Both the position numbers and the translations under genes were made by a program. Positions 46,771-59,766 of a stretch of 64,000 nt of DNA are shown here, in pieces. The stretch's first letter is position 1; each line of letters opens with the position of its first letter. The notes beneath the pieces were generated by a model. It did no database searches. It was not told the origin of the DNA and worked only from the letters and a program-made list of their open reading frames with translations. The DNA is taken from NCBI RefSeq assembly GCF_963678635.1, contig NC_087063.1, positions 32,192,599 through 32,256,598 on the forward strand. Reading direction: 5' to 3'. The DNA is from Symsagittifera roscoffensis (lineage: Eukaryota; Xenacoelomorpha; Acoela; Convolutidae).

Positions 46771-49751
46771 CGATGCATTTGTATTTTATGTTTAGCCTCT
46801 TGGTTTGCTTTTGCTAAGTGAGATAGTTATTGTTCAATTGATGCATCTGACTAACTGCAAAAAAGCGATAAAAGTTTGACCTGGTTTTTGGATTTGGACT
46901 CATCTCACCTCATAACGGCTGTACTGTCAAAACTTTCCAGAAGTTTGATGAAATTTAAAATGTTTTGTACAAGATTTTTTTAACAGTTTTATATTACAAA
47001 TTCATAAAAAGGAGTTGCAAGATAGAACTGAAAATCTGAAACTGATATTTCAAAAATTTTTAAATTGTTCCAAAATTGTTGTTAATTGTGTTTCCTAATG
47101 TTGCCTTCTGCTACGAAAAAATGTTTCATTTTGCGAGTTTCTCTGTAAATGATAGGTTCGTAAATCGTTTCATTTTGAGATATTGGTACCTATAACAATT
47201 TAAAAGGATTTTTTTTTTGCATTAGCAAACGAGTGTGTATATTTTTCCACCCTAACTCGAATAAATTAGTTTTCTTTAATAGCGCTTTTGCTCCATAGCA
47301 TTTAAGAATCGGCACTGTAATACCAGGAGTTATATCCCATTCCTGTTTGATAAAAAAAGGTATTACGAAAATGTATGGGGTCGGGTTTTTTATTTTTTTT
47401 TAGACGCCTTGGAAAAATTTTGGGACGCAATGGGAAATCCACCCTTTCCCCTGTGTGTCTGCCTGCATACTCCTCTAATAATATCTTTTTAGCACTTACT
47501 CCACTTTCTACAGCCTTTTTTGGGACCGTTTTTTGAATTTTTTGACTTCTCAATAACTACCCCTTCAAATCTGAGATTTTTGGCTCAAAGAGTAAAACTG
47601 GTTGTGTGAAGCTCCGCTGCATAAGCGTTTACGCCTAAATTTTTTCACACAAAAAGTTATTACCCTCGGAAAAGTCTAATTTTAGATTTTTGACCATTTT
47701 TTGAAACTTTTTGAGTTTTATCGAAAACTACCCTCCCAAGTCTGAGATTTTGTATTAATGGTTAGAACGGGTTGTGGGAAGTTCCCCTGCGTAAGCGGTT
47801 CAGTCGGTATATTCAGCCCTCATTCGTGTCACGCTTCGACCAATTTTTGCTCAGCGAACCTTTTTCGTGGAATTCCGCGCGTCAATGGAAACTACCAAAG
47901 GACCTCGCAGAGGAACTAGTACGCCTCACCCCAAAATCAGTGACTGATTAGTTACGAAACTCCAATCACTATTAAGATTATAAAAAAAAGTTTTGAAAAT
48001 TTTGCAAAAAAGAAAACGTAATTTAAACAATTCTTGTTACTAAAAAAAAACGAAGAACAAAGTGTTTGGCATTCAATATCTGATAATGAAATTTGAAAAT
48101 ATTAAGATCTTGAGTTTTGTGAGTGACCTTAATTAATCAGTAACCTATCCTGCAGATGTCGTATCTGATTTTTTTGAGGTTTTCTTTTACTGGGCGGCAA
48201 AAATATATTGTCATAATTTCTTTTGTTTGAAGCTCCCTTGCATATGCGACTAAGCTCAGATGTTATTCCACAAAAAGTAATGGCCCCCTCGGAAAAAAAA
48301 CAATTTTTGATTTTTGACCGTTTTTTGAAATTTCTTGATTTTCTCGAAGGTTATCCTGCCAAATCGAACTCAGAAAAATTCAATTCTAATTATTTTATAA
48401 GAGAACCAACTAAGGTTTTGGGTGAAGCCCAGTTTTTTAAATTAACGTTTTCCTTCTGCATCAGTACAAAAGATTCAAAAATTATCAAACATGTATTTCC
48501 CGCTCTGGCTGGCCTCTAGTTTATTGGTGACTAAAGTTTGAAGAGGTCAGGTGGCAGCAGTGCCGCGTTGTGATGACGGTTGACTCTAAATCTGGTCATC
48601 GGATGTTGAAATCCTGAAGAGGTGTCGGAAGTTTTTTCCCAAACTTATTTACAATTTCTGTATTTTCTTGCATTAAAAAGCTCACGTTTGCCATTTTTTA
48701 AAATTTCTGTTTGCCGCGTTGCCTTTGTTTGAAATTTGCCTTTTGAGCTATTATTTCAGTTTGGTTGAACATCAATTCTTGTTATTAGAATTCTGATTTT
48801 AAAGGCGAGCTTACCTGGAGAGTGGAAGTATGAGATTTCTAGAGCTGTAAGTTTGCGACATATTTAAAAAAAAGTCAGCACTTCCAAAATATAGACAATG
48901 TATCAAAAGTTCTTGGACGGACAATTTTTGGTTTGTTTTCACATAGCTTCCAGTGAAAGATAGAGATAATGAGGCTAAAGAATTGTTAAGATTTAGGTTT
49001 TTTCCAATTCATGATAAAGATAAATTTTTAAACGATTTCGGTTGCTAATTGTGTTTTTATATTGATAATGATGTGCATTACTGGAGCGCTGTCATAGATT
49101 TTTGTTTTCGACACAAATTATGGGTGCCTCATTTTTTAATTTGGGAATATCGACGCATCTATAATAAGTATTTCTTAGAAATGACAAAAATACATCGGAA
49201 TATTTCGTTCAGCTATTTGTTGCTAGATCATTTTATCGAAGTGCCAATAAGTGCTTCCAGTTCCAAGCTATAGAAATTTTTGAAACGTTTGGTAAGTTCA
49301 ATATTGTTAAAACCTAGACAATTGAAAATGTTGGGAAACTTCATTTGTTGACAATGATTTTTTTATTATGTCTAAAAAGACTACTGGACGAAATTTTGAG
49401 AGCAGACTAAAAAGAATTTGTTTTTGAGTTGCGGATGTTGGTGCCAAAAAGTTTCGGTGTTTTCATAAAGCATATTTTTCTGTACTGTTTTGGCGTGTCC
49501 TTTTTTCATCACGTTACCTGTTACTTTACCACAACGTTATAGGTTAGCTTTTTAAGCTGAAAAGATGAGGCTACCATAAAAGTTTTTGAGAAATTTACGT
49601 TGAAAAAATTTGATACGTCTTGAAATCTTAGTTTCCAATTTCAATTTTCAATTTTAGGGCTCTCTTTTTTGTTTTCTGTGATGCTAGAAAATCCTTACAG
49701 TTTTCTCTTATACATTTAGGCTGAATCGTCTAATTCTAGATATGCAGGTTC
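46771..49751. other. Intergenic, AT-rich, with tandem repeats
   Basis: No gene is recognised. The repeat family at about 47510-48370 is listed separately; the rest holds only short chance ORFs. Confidence 0.5.
47510..48370. repeat. Diverged tandem repeat, unit about 170 bp
   Basis: One anchor (gaccNttttttgaa) is seen near 47525, 47692 and 48316. Another (gaagctcc-ctgcat-agcg) is near 47609, 47778 (as gaagttcccctgcgtaagcg) and 48230. Adjacent copies are about 169 bp apart. The third copy is separated by unrelated sequence. Confidence 0.55.
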
Positions 49752-49960
49752 TTACAAATCCTTCTGTACAAATCCTTGAGGAGCCTTATTTTCTAAAATA
49801 CGTTGATGGTATTTTTTAGATGCCGATTTAGATTTAGCCGTTGTGGGTCCGCTAGTCAGTTTTTGATACTGTTGCAGTTTATCTGGAATAATTATTTCCC
49901 CTGTATCAAAATTCGCTTCTGTTAAAAATGGTTTTGGCTTACAATGCGTTTCAGATTTCT
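49752..49960 (-). CDS. Possible C-terminal exon of an unknown protein, antisense side of TSR3
   Basis: The last about 70 codons of a minus-strand frame look protein-like ([16 protein letters not shown], ending [10 protein letters not shown]) and stop at 49752. Upstream of about 49960 the same frame is simply antisense to TSR3 exon 1 and looks spurious, so only this end may be real. I do not recognise it. It could be the last exon of a tail-to-head neighbour or chance. Confidence 0.25.
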
Positions 49961-49961
49961 T

Positions 49962-51409
49962 ATGACTGACTTTGACGATGACATTCCGCGAAGTATAAAC
50001 AGCAAACGGAAGCAGAAATGGCGTACGCCTAAACAGGAACCACTTGATCACAGACTCAGCGCAGATGAAGAAGACGATGAAGAAGCCAGTAATGATGACT
50101 CTTCTTGTGATTTCATAGCGAGCACAGGTGTCACTTTGGCCATGTGGGATCTGGGTCACTGTGATCCAAAGAGATGTTCGGGTAGGAAGTTGGCTAGATG
50201 TGGTCTGGTTAAATGTCTGAAGCTGAAGCAGAGGTTCAATGGAATCATTCTATCTCCAAACGCATCTCAAGCTATTAGGTTTGTTGGTATGCTATTTGAG
50301 GTTATCTATTCGATTTATACAGACACTTTCTTCCAAGACACTGTTATAGAAACTTGAATTCTTATGTCATCTTGTTGAGTTCTTATGTAATCGTATTCAA
50401 GCTGATTCAACCATTGATACAGGCAAAATTAGTTTAATATTTCGAAGTTTTTTTTAGTTTCTGTATTGGAGTAATCGGTCTAATATATTATGCGATTCCA
50501 CTATTGGTCTAGTTTGTTCCAAATTGAGGTTTCCGCTCCTGGTTGATGTTAACCTTTATTTCCCATTAGTTTAAAGTTTTAGGATGGCATGGCATGGCTA
50601 TGTAATAGTTGATTCAAATTGGGAACAGCTAACTCTGGTGGAGGGAAAGTGCTAGATGAAACGATATACATATTTCAGTGCTTCCGATGCAGCAATAGTG
50701 GCAAAGAAAGGCATTGCAGTTGTTGATTGTTCCTGGGCCAGGCTAGAAGAGACACCCTTCCATCTGATGAAAGGATCACATCCTAGACTGTTACCCTATC
50801 TAGTAGCAGCTAACCCTGTTAACTACGGGAAACCATGCACTTTATCATGTGTCGAGGCTCTAGCAGCATGTTTGATAGTAACTGGTCATCAACAAGATGC
50901 TAACACGATTTTGAGCAAGTTCAAATGGGGAGATTCGTTTACAAGTCTGAACAGTGAATTATTGGAGAAGTATAAAGAATGTAAAACAAGCACTGATGTT
51001 GTTGCAGCACAGGCGGAGTAAGTCTTCTCAGGCATTAGGAGGTCCCCTTGACAACCAAAGGTTCCCCTTTTGTACTATTTTACGAATACATTTTTGTCAG
51101 AATTCTTTTGTCTAAACCTGAAATCTCTAAAATTGTCATTTTCGGCCATGTTTTTTTAATTTGACAGCTTTAAAGAAAATGTTTTGCAAAAATCCGATCT
51201 TAAAAAGGTATTGAGAATTTGGTCAACCTAAAAAGAGCAAAATTTTCGCCCCCAACCTCCAAAAACTCTTTGATACCTCCATGGATGTCAGACTGTTATC
51301 TTGCAGGCACATGGAGACACTTAAAACGGAATTTGAAGCTGACAGGGAAATTCTGTACCCGCCTTCTGAAAGCAGTACCGACAGTGAGTACGAAGAGGCT
51401 GAGAACTGA
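49962..51409 (+). CDS. TSR3: TSR3, 18S rRNA aminocarboxypropyltransferase, three exons
   Basis: The protein transfers the aminocarboxypropyl group of S-adenosylmethionine to a hypermodified pseudouridine of 18S rRNA late in small-subunit maturation. Exons are 49962-50278, 50679-51017 and 51307-51409, giving 252 residues. The N-terminal about 60 residues are acidic, as in other TSR3 proteins. Family blocks follow: [16 protein letters not shown], then [12 protein letters not shown], then [19 protein letters not shown], then F-K-W-G. The splices restore the family sequence (Ser codon AG|T; Glu codon GA|G), with donors gtttgt and gtaagt and acceptors ttcag and ttgcag. I chose ATG 49962 because it starts the acidic region; an in-phase ATG at 49944 is possible. 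AATAAA is at 51528-51533. Confidence 0.92.
50279..50678 (+). other. TSR3 intron 1
   Basis: 400 bp, gtttgt to tatttcag; it splits a Ser codon. Confidence 0.8.
51018..51306 (+). other. TSR3 intron 2
   Basis: 289 bp, perfect gtaagt donor, acceptor ttgcag. Without it the frame would stop at the TAA formed inside the donor. Confidence 0.8.
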
Positions 51410-51527
51410 ACGATGATTCCAATACACTTGTCAGGGAAGCGAGTATTCCAAAGTGAAAATCATCTGTTGTGCTGGCCATGAAAAGAAAAGCAGAAACTAT
51501 CAAAAAATGGATTTGAACATCTATACG

Positions 51528-51533
51528 AATAAA
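51528..51533 (+). terminator. Polyadenylation signal candidate for TSR3
   Basis: AATAAA about 120 bp after the TSR3 stop. Confidence 0.5.
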
Positions 51534-54500
51534 CTGAATTACAATTGAATTATTTTAAAGTGAAAAAAATAATATATATTTATTTATATATGGCGTCGTT
51601 TTGCTGTTTGATAATTCGGGAGCCAGTGTTCTTTCCTTCAGTATGTTTCGTCAGCTCATAAAACGAATTGCCCTTGCAATCTGCAAGTGTTATCAAATAA
51701 GAACTTTTTTCAGGTTAACAAATTGTCTAACAGAATCCATTCGTTAATTTGTTTTTAGGCTAATTTAGACGTTTGTCGCTAAGTTTCAAAAAAATTACGA
51801 ATCTGTAACTCAGCGGACAATATTAATTTTCAGCTCCCGAAGCACAAAATTTTTGCTAGCTTTAGTTGTTTCTTCTATTTTTTGTTTTACAGGCTTTCGT
51901 CTTATTTTCAGTCGGTTATCTTGCCATGCTGTCTGTGATGTATCACAAATGGTGAGAAGCTCCGCTCCGTTGCTCTGTCGAAAATAGCGTGATAGATTAA
52001 AATAAAATGCATGCGGTCTCTGTAAAATCTGCAAGGCTAACGAGTATTCAAACTAGTGGAACTTGTATTCTATTTCGAGCTCAAGGTTTCTGCTTCAAGG
52101 TGTTAAACAATATAAGCCATAACAGCCAGCTACACTTGCATGCCGGTTGTTGTTAGAGAAATTGGTTTGAGAAGTTCCAGCTTTATTTTGCTCGTTGTTT
52201 CTCTTGGTAGTGTGCAGAAAAATAACCACAGGAAAAAAAAATAAGATTGCGCTATTTGAACTTAAAATTTACGATTGAAGTTTATTCCAGTTTGGTAACG
52301 AGCAACAAAAATCGCAGTACAGAAAAGCCTAAACTTTGCCAGGAGCACAATATGTAAAATTTATTTGGAGCCCTTGGAAACCCGAAAAACCAAATTTAGC
52401 GAAATAGACATTCTGGGGGGTTCGATCATTTCATGGGCTAGAAACGAAAGTTCAGGGAGATAAAAAGCGTTTTTTTGGAAAACAACGTAGAAATGCTCAC
52501 TTCGAACAGTTATCGTAACTGCAACAGCTGTGGCTCTATAGAAAGAACTGCTTTAACTGCTCAAGTTGAATAAGCCTTAAACTTAAAAGTTGTTGAAGAG
52601 AAGATAATTTTTCTGATTATAAATTTAATGCAACATGTAATCTTACTCAATTTGGTAACTTTTTTATTGGTGTCAATCCTAGATGAAGAGCTAAAATAAT
52701 GTTTGATACTGGCCTGAAAAGCGGCAAGGAAATTGAACCGATTATAATTCAGATGAAACTTCATTAAACTTTCTCAACAGCAGTTTTGCGTATGCTATTC
52801 ATTTCAAATACTGCTTTACGAATACCGTTTGCTATGGTTCTGTAAAAAGATTTTTTGGCTTGATTGTTAAATCAATTTTGCATTACTGAAATTGTTTTAA
52901 GAATTTGATCAATTGGCACACTACGCCACTGTTGGCAACATTTTCAAAATTCTTAAAATGCCATGATGTAAGCAGGCTTTGAACATATTTTGCGTTGTTT
53001 GGTCAAAAGACGTGACATAAAAAAGTATCGAAGAAAGAGTGCCTAAATCTGCTAGTAATGATCTTGCCGGTAAATTCGCTTCCGTGCAATGTCCCGTTTT
53101 GAAAATCTTTTCTGAGTGTTTCTTCATTTTAGGTGAATTTTGATAGCGAGAATTTAAATGACTAGCAGAACAACCGGTTCGTTATTAAAGGCTGAAAAGT
53201 GTTACATCTCGAGATCACCACTACTTTAATGCAAGAGGTACATTGTGTTGAACAAATACGATTTGAATAGAGAAAAAATGTATTGGTAGTATGTCTTAAC
53301 GCTATAGTTGTTTGAACGCAATTTTAGTTCTCAATTTTGAAAGTCGATATATTTTTTTCAATCATATATCGGATCTTGATGGAGCGCTTTTTTTCCATTG
53401 CATGCAAAGCGCAACAGTGTATCTGAGCTATCAATTAGAAATTTAAACTCAAGTTGAAGCTATAAAAGATTTTGAGACAAATATCGAAAGAGAAAACAAT
53501 CAATTGAATTTTTTTTCGTTTAATTGTTGGCTTCAAATTGTTAATTTTGAAAGACAATAAGACTAAAAAAATTTAAACTAGTTGTTCGAAAGTTTTTGGC
53601 GAAAAAAATTCATTTTTTTGTATTCACTAGATCTTTTGTTGGAGATTAAGCTGAAACATAATTACTGCACAAAGATGTTTTTAAATTTTTTTATTGGCGG
53701 TTTAGTTGTCTCTTTTTGGTCTTGGCTTACTGGCTTGTACTAACAGAAATATGGGCTCGGTCAGATAATTAGTCTTGATTTTTAATCTTTTGAGAGAGCG
53801 CTATAAGTCTCACCTTGTATCATAGATCTTCTTGATCTTCTTAAAAGTTCAGAGAACAATTTAAAAAACACATCAATGAAAACAAATGGCCATTTAGATA
53901 TAAATGATAGTGTAAAACGATTGAGCAATTTTTCCCATATACTAATATTTGGAGGGTGTTTCTATCCTAAATTTTGAACCATTTCCATCTGATTTTCTGA
54001 CTGTAGTCCTCGTTAAGAATGATGGTTGAACTACTAGTTGATTACTCCACCTAATTTCTGCCAGCGTATTGGGTCACCAGTACTTCTCTATCCATGTTAA
54101 TCCGTTTCGTTTGCCTAAAATTTATAATACTTTTTAAATCGAGTGTCATAAAAGAACAAAAAATTAAAAGTAAAAAAGAAACAAGATGTAATAAACATTT
54201 ACAACAAAAGTATTCAACTTACTGACTAAATTGTTTTTGAAACTTTCTGCCGTTTCACTTAGGGTTTCTGTCGTTTAAGTTTTCTGCCGTTTAATTTACG
54301 TTTTCCACCTTACCACTAATAGGGATGTTGCACATTAATCTTGAGTTGATTTTTTAAATGTACAAAAATCAAATCTTATTAAATTTTTTTATCAGTTCAA
54401 AGTCTCGTTTTGCAGGTGCTCTAAAAAGTCATTGTCTTTCCAAAAAGGTTCCAAAAGGATTGTGTATTCGATGCTTTTTTATGTCTGCTTTTCAAAGCAA

Positions 54501-55129
54501 AACATTAAATCTAAACTGCCCAAGTGGCGGTTAAAATTCCAAAACAATATTTCGAAAAATTATTGCATTTTTTGTGAGTCAAAATGATGACTAAGTAAAA
54601 AAAATCACACTAATGTCTAATCAATTGACATTTGTTCAATATACACACAAAGAATAGTGAAAAGTTGAATATACAAAACATCATGTGAAAAACTGAACCT
54701 TTAAACAACCAAATAGTAAGATTATAGTGGTGATACAAATTAACTTTGTCAAACACTTTGGTTCTACTTTCTTTCTTGAAGGAAACATTTAAAAAATTCT
54801 TGCCATCATCATTGTGATGTTTTTTTGTTGGGGCTAAGCATGTTTATTTTTGCTGAGTATTTTTTCTGGGACTGCAGTTTTGTGGGTATTTGCTCTCAAT
54901 CAATCTTTTGTATGATGTTTTCTGTATTTTTTTTCTACTTTGATTAATCAATATTTGTAACATCAAAAAATACCTCCAGTTACAGCACTTGCAAATCTAA
55001 GAGCTTGCGTTTGTAAGAAAAGTAAAAAATAATTGGTTTCTAATTTTCGAAAAGCAACAGGACTGAGGTTTTCCCATACAAAAAAAACTGTTTGATTGCA
55101 ATTTTTTGTGTAGATCAAAGTATTTTGCC
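51534..55129. other. Long AT-rich intergenic stretch
   Basis: No gene is recognised on either strand. Only short ORFs are present, with no motif and no family-like sequence. Confidence 0.5.
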
Positions 55130-55395
55130 CTATAAATTTCTGTTCGAATCGAAAACACAATAGCAAAAGGATTTTCAAAACAAAAAACCCACTAATTATG
55201 TGGCATTATAACTTAGCAGATAAATTGCAGATAGGGACTTGCCGTCTAGGTTCTTACATAAAACGTCACTCAGAGTTAAAAGTCAAACCCCTTGTTCTTC
55301 TTATGTGGCTCGAAAATATTCAATTAAAAGAGCAGTGTGATTGCAAAGCGTGGCCTGTTTTCTTTGAAAGAGTAAAATAAAAACATGAATAATGA
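55130..55395 (+). repeat. Left arm of a diverged inverted repeat
   Basis: It contains cgaaaacacaatagcaaaagg, ttatgtggcattataactta, cactcagagttaaaa and gcgtggcctgttttctttg, in that order. The reverse complement of 56440-56680 has the same landmarks in the same order. It may be a fossil element or gene fragment present twice in opposite orientation. Confidence 0.65.
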
Positions 55396-55724
55396 AACGG
55401 GGTTCAGACAAAATTTCACAGTCTTTTTGGTTCCATTCTAAATTTAGTCGGGACTTCATTATAGACATAAAAAACAAACTTTGCATGTTTTCTTGAAAAA
55501 GTCTGTTCGAGAGAAGTGATTTTGCAACTAAAAACAGATACTGCTCTGCCCAATTTTGAAATTTATTGTTTTTGGAGAATTTTGTAGCCATGTAAAGAAA
55601 ACTTATCTGAAAGTTTCCGTTAATGAAACTAGTATGATAAAATTTACATGTCTAGAACAGTTTGTTGAGCATTTTTTTTTGTTTGGAAACGTATAATACG
55701 TATAATAAACGCTTTTCATGTACA

Positions 55725-56180
55725 GTGGTCAACCAGGTTGCAATCCACAATTATAAAATTTTTTAACCGCTGGAAAAAAGTCGAACGCTTGCCCGTAAAA
55801 ACATAATAGGCTTAATACAGACCAGACTACTAGTCTCAGAGTGATAGTCTAAAATCTTTTTTGCGCACTTTAATTTTATTGTTTTGACCAAGCTTTTTGT
55901 TGAGACAAACGCCTCATGTCTGTTCTTTGAACGCAAACTCGGATAAAAAAATTGAAACGTTGTGTACAATCAATTGATAGCTTTATCATACCCAAGACTC
56001 CTTCTTCTAGTTTCGAACACCCCAAAACAAAAATTGCGTTTCAACGCTAAAACTCGAAAACTAGTACTCTGGTTTGTGTCAAGCCTATTGTATTCTTACT
56101 GGCAAGCGTTTGTTTCGTTTTCAAGCAATTGTCATCATGTAAAACATAAAAATGACCCCCCGGGTTGACCTCCAGACATA
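55725..56180. other. Centre of the inverted repeat with GGTCAACC words
   Basis: Near 55727 is acagtggtcaaccaggttg; near 56159 is ccgggttgacctccag, roughly its inverted counterpart. These may be the ends of a small DNA transposon between the arms; no transposase is seen. Confidence 0.3.
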
Positions 56181-56434
56181 AAAATGGTTAACCATATAGT
56201 TCCATACCTGTAAACATTTAGTGAAGTGTATGGAAATTTTTTATCAAACAATTTTCAAATATTTTAAGTTTAGCAAATATTTTAATATTTCAAAAGTAAG
56301 CAAAATTTTTTATAGTCACAAAAAGTTGTAGTCCCTACTAAACTTTGTGTACCATTGCAAAAAAATGACTCTGAATCTATATGTGAACCCATATTTAATA
56401 TTTGCCATTTGCCATGTTTTTATATGTAAGATAA

Positions 56435-56680
56435 ACTTTACTCTGCCAAGAAAAAAAAACAGGCCACGCTATTCAACCACTAACATTTTTGAAGTGAATG
56501 TTTTTAAGCCATGATACAAAAATTTATGGTTTTAACTCATCATTCTGAGTGACATTGCATTTAATAACTGAGATCACAAACATCCATCTGCATAATCTGT
56601 TAGGTTGTATTGCCACATAATAAGTGCTTTTTTGAGAAAACGTTTTGTTATTGTGTTTTCGAAGCAACAAAATACAGTCA
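56435..56680 (-). repeat. Right arm of the inverted repeat (partner of 55130-55395)
   Basis: On the minus strand it carries cgaaaacacaataacaaaacg, ttatgtggcaatacaaccta, cactcagaat and gcgtggcctgtttttttt. Both arms can be read as I-M-W-x-Y-N-L, so the source may once have been coding. Confidence 0.65.
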
Positions 56681-57606
56681 TAAATGTTTTCATGATTGGG
56701 TAAGGAATTTTATGACAAAATTTAAGAGATTTTTTATGAATCGAAAAGCTATGATTAGAAATTTTGGTCCTTCCTTTTGGAATTTTCGGAACCAAGTGTT
56801 TTCAAAATAATTAAATAATTACTTCATTGGTGGTTGGTGTTTAGAAAAATGAGACAAAACTGCACAATTGCAAAGAAAGTGACTCTAAACCCGGGGATGG
56901 TGGCTCAAATCTCGTTCATTTAACTTAGTTTTTCAGCATTTTTTTTTCTATTAAAACTCCCTCTTAAAAAACTGCCTCTTGTAATTGCTTAGGACAGCTG
57001 CATGATTGTCTTACAAATTGCAAAAAAAAAATTTAATGAAATTTTCATCTGCCTCGCCGCAGTTAAAACCAAGATAACTAGTTAGTTTGTCTGATATGTC
57101 TCAGTATATCTAATTTAAGTTAACTAAGAATAAGACTATCCAAAAGGATTGCACTTTCTTCCGATAATCAAAATGAAAATCAATAAGTGTGCTGTTTTTT
57201 TTCAGCATACACAAAGCAGAGTGAGGGCAGCTCACACATTCACATTTAAATCTCGAAGTTAGGGTCCGGACCTTGTCCTCTTCAAGATTCAATGTATCTA
57301 ATTACATTTAAAGCTAACTACAGTATGCTGTTCCCCCCTCCACAGAAAAATTACAAAGTAGTTTTGCTAAATGACATTAGGGGTATCTAGTAATCAGTTC
57401 AAATTTAAAATATTTAAACAGGTGTGGAGTTTTGGAGTACTATTTTTTAAAACTTTGATCTTTCTCTTAGGTACTTGTTAAATGTCCCATTCGCCTAATG
57501 GGACAGCAACCGAGTCTTCCTGCGAAACTTTGTTAGGTGTAGCTGCTTCTGGCGTTTTAATTCCTGGCCGGGCTGCCGAAAAATTTGTCTGAAAATTGTT
57601 ATGTCC
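56681..57606. other. AT-rich noncoding stretch
   Basis: No gene is recognised. It ends at the remains of the gypsy-like element. Confidence 0.45.
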
Positions 57607-59170
57607 CTAGGACTTCGATGACACAGAGACGTTAACCTCTTCGTCGTCCTTACCTTGATCTGAAGACTTGGCTGGCGACGTGACCGGAGCTGGAGCGGAG
57701 ACTTTTGGTGCTGAAATGTGGCGATCAGGACTTTTTGACGCGGAGGTGGGGCAAACAGTTGGTTTCGGTTTTGAGTTTTGCGGGATCATGTGAGTTCATC
57801 GGCTTTGTGTCGATGGTTAGTTTCACAGTGCTATCGATGGTTAGTTTCCCAGATTACAACAACAGCTACAAAGTGATCGCTTGTACAATTATTGAGCTCG
57901 GTAATATGGCCTTCTCTAATCAGTTTTGAGATCTTGTCGCCGACGTTCTGCTGGATATGAATCGGCACACGACGAAATTTTTTGAATCGGGATCATAGGG
58001 TCCTTGAAGACCGAAATTATTCTGTGGTTTTTTGATCTGCCCAGGCGGGAAAAAATTTCACTGTATTTCTTTGTATGAGTATCTCTCTAGAAAATCAATT
58101 CATCCATTTCTGAGTCGTCTGAGATATTTGATACTATATATGGTTGCACTCGAGTTGTTTGAACTCTCAGTAGAAGTTGAATTTCGGTCCAATCCGAGAA
58201 AGCAACTAGTTCGGTTCTCTGTCAAAAAGAGTTGGCTCTATTTACTGACTTTCTTTGTGCAGAAATATCTGATAAGAGAGTACCGAAGAAAAATGGGTTT
58301 GCGGTTATAATCCACTTATATTGTATTAGTAGGGATCAGTAGGATGATTCGGAAATAGGGAAAAATTTGGCATTTTTTCACGACGTGGGTAAAATATCTG
58401 CCGTGAGTTTGTTAGTATAGGAAGACGAGCTGCTCGTGTCAATAATTGCTTTAAAATAAGAATCCTTTGCTCGCAATTTGATTTGGAGAACTTAGATTTT
58501 AACCGTAGCTGTGTTAATGATTTCTACTTTCGTTATTGAATTCGGTTTAGACTTAATTGCTCGAGAGCGAAGGTGGTTTGGCTGATTGGTTTCGACCGAC
58601 TCCGAAATCAATCATTAAAAAACTGAATTCGGATTCACTGTCCGAAATAAAAAAAAAACAGCTGTCCTCATCTGTTGAATTAGATTCCGCACTATTGTTA
58701 TTGACGTTACGATATTAAGATAAGTTCTCCTGACTTCTTTTGAGTTTTCAAGTGTTTTGTTACTTTTATCTTTTCAGGAGGAGACATCACTACACTCATC
58801 TGGACTGGCAAAAACGTTAAAACAGGGGTTGGAATCACACCTTCCCGGCTATGAAAAGAACCTGTACACCGACCAGTGGTGCTGTCTTGTCCAAAGAGAG
58901 TACTTGAGCGTCAGAAGTCTGCGGTGCGGATTTTGGTGCATTTTTGCGGAGTTTTGGATGGACCGGTTGGTTCAGTTGAGCTGCTTGGCACAAATCGGGG
59001 AACATTTTTTTGATGCTGGCTACAGGTTTTGCTTCGAGGTGTGTTCGGCGGCTGTTGAATGTCATCATCAGATGAGGATGTTGGTGATTAATGAATCCGT
59101 TTGGCAGAAGCTTTTGGACACGTTGCTATTTTTGATGAGGTCTGTTTGCCTAAATCTTCAAAACTGTTAA
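57607..59170 (-). pseudogene. Gypsy-like element remains, copy B (Gag-like, protease, RT start)
   Basis: On the minus strand there is a Pro/Lys-rich Gag-like stretch (59068-58835, N-A-P-K-S-A-P-Q-T), then a protease site at 58440-58432 that reads D-T-S in place of D-T-G. Next is the RT N-terminal end around 57960-57800 (Q-Q-N-V-G-D, K-L-I-R-E-G-like). Then there is a jump into a Pro/Ser/Ala-rich frame (57789-57607). The segment 57796-58690 matches copy A at 62785-63690 with many differences. The catalytic Gly of the protease is lost and most of Pol is missing, so it is dead. Confidence 0.6.
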
Positions 59171-59766
59171 CTGATTTCAACCTGGATAACTTGCAGATAA
59201 CTTTCCCCTCTGATGTAAGGAAAGTTTTCTTAGTAATTTGAGATACTCTGTCTGAAAATGATTTAAATAGAGGCTTTCCGAATTGCGCTCTAGAATCTTT
59301 CGAAAAATTTCTATTAGGTTGATTTAAGATAAAATAGTATATTCCATTTTACTTGAAATGGTTACGGTGACAGTATTGGTTGGACATAGTCGAAATCTAT
59401 GAGTTCCAGAAATGAAGTTGTTTTGTAAGTAGGAGGCCAGTAACATGTTCCTATTCGATTGGGTCTTCTTTCCTATGGCTTCATTGCCTTGAAATCGCTG
59501 TTTTCTCGATCATCCGCTCACAAGCGGGATTTGGCAAGGGAATCTAAGACTTTGTACTGGGGCGTGTCTGCCATTGATGAGAACTTCATTATGAACTGAG
59601 GGCTCACATCTCTGCTGTTTTCTCCCTTGTATTCAAATATGACTCCTGGACGGCTGTCGTAAGGTTCACAGCGTTCTTTTGCGGTTAGCGTGTCTCTGGA
59701 TAAGTGCTCCTGATCTAAATTAGTTTTTGAGTTGAAATAATATACAGTTAAGGACCGAAAAGAAAA

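Noticed and set aside
58032-59170. Plus-strand ORFs over the gypsy copy B region
   Set aside because: The protease and RT similarity is on the minus strand. The plus frames have no motif.
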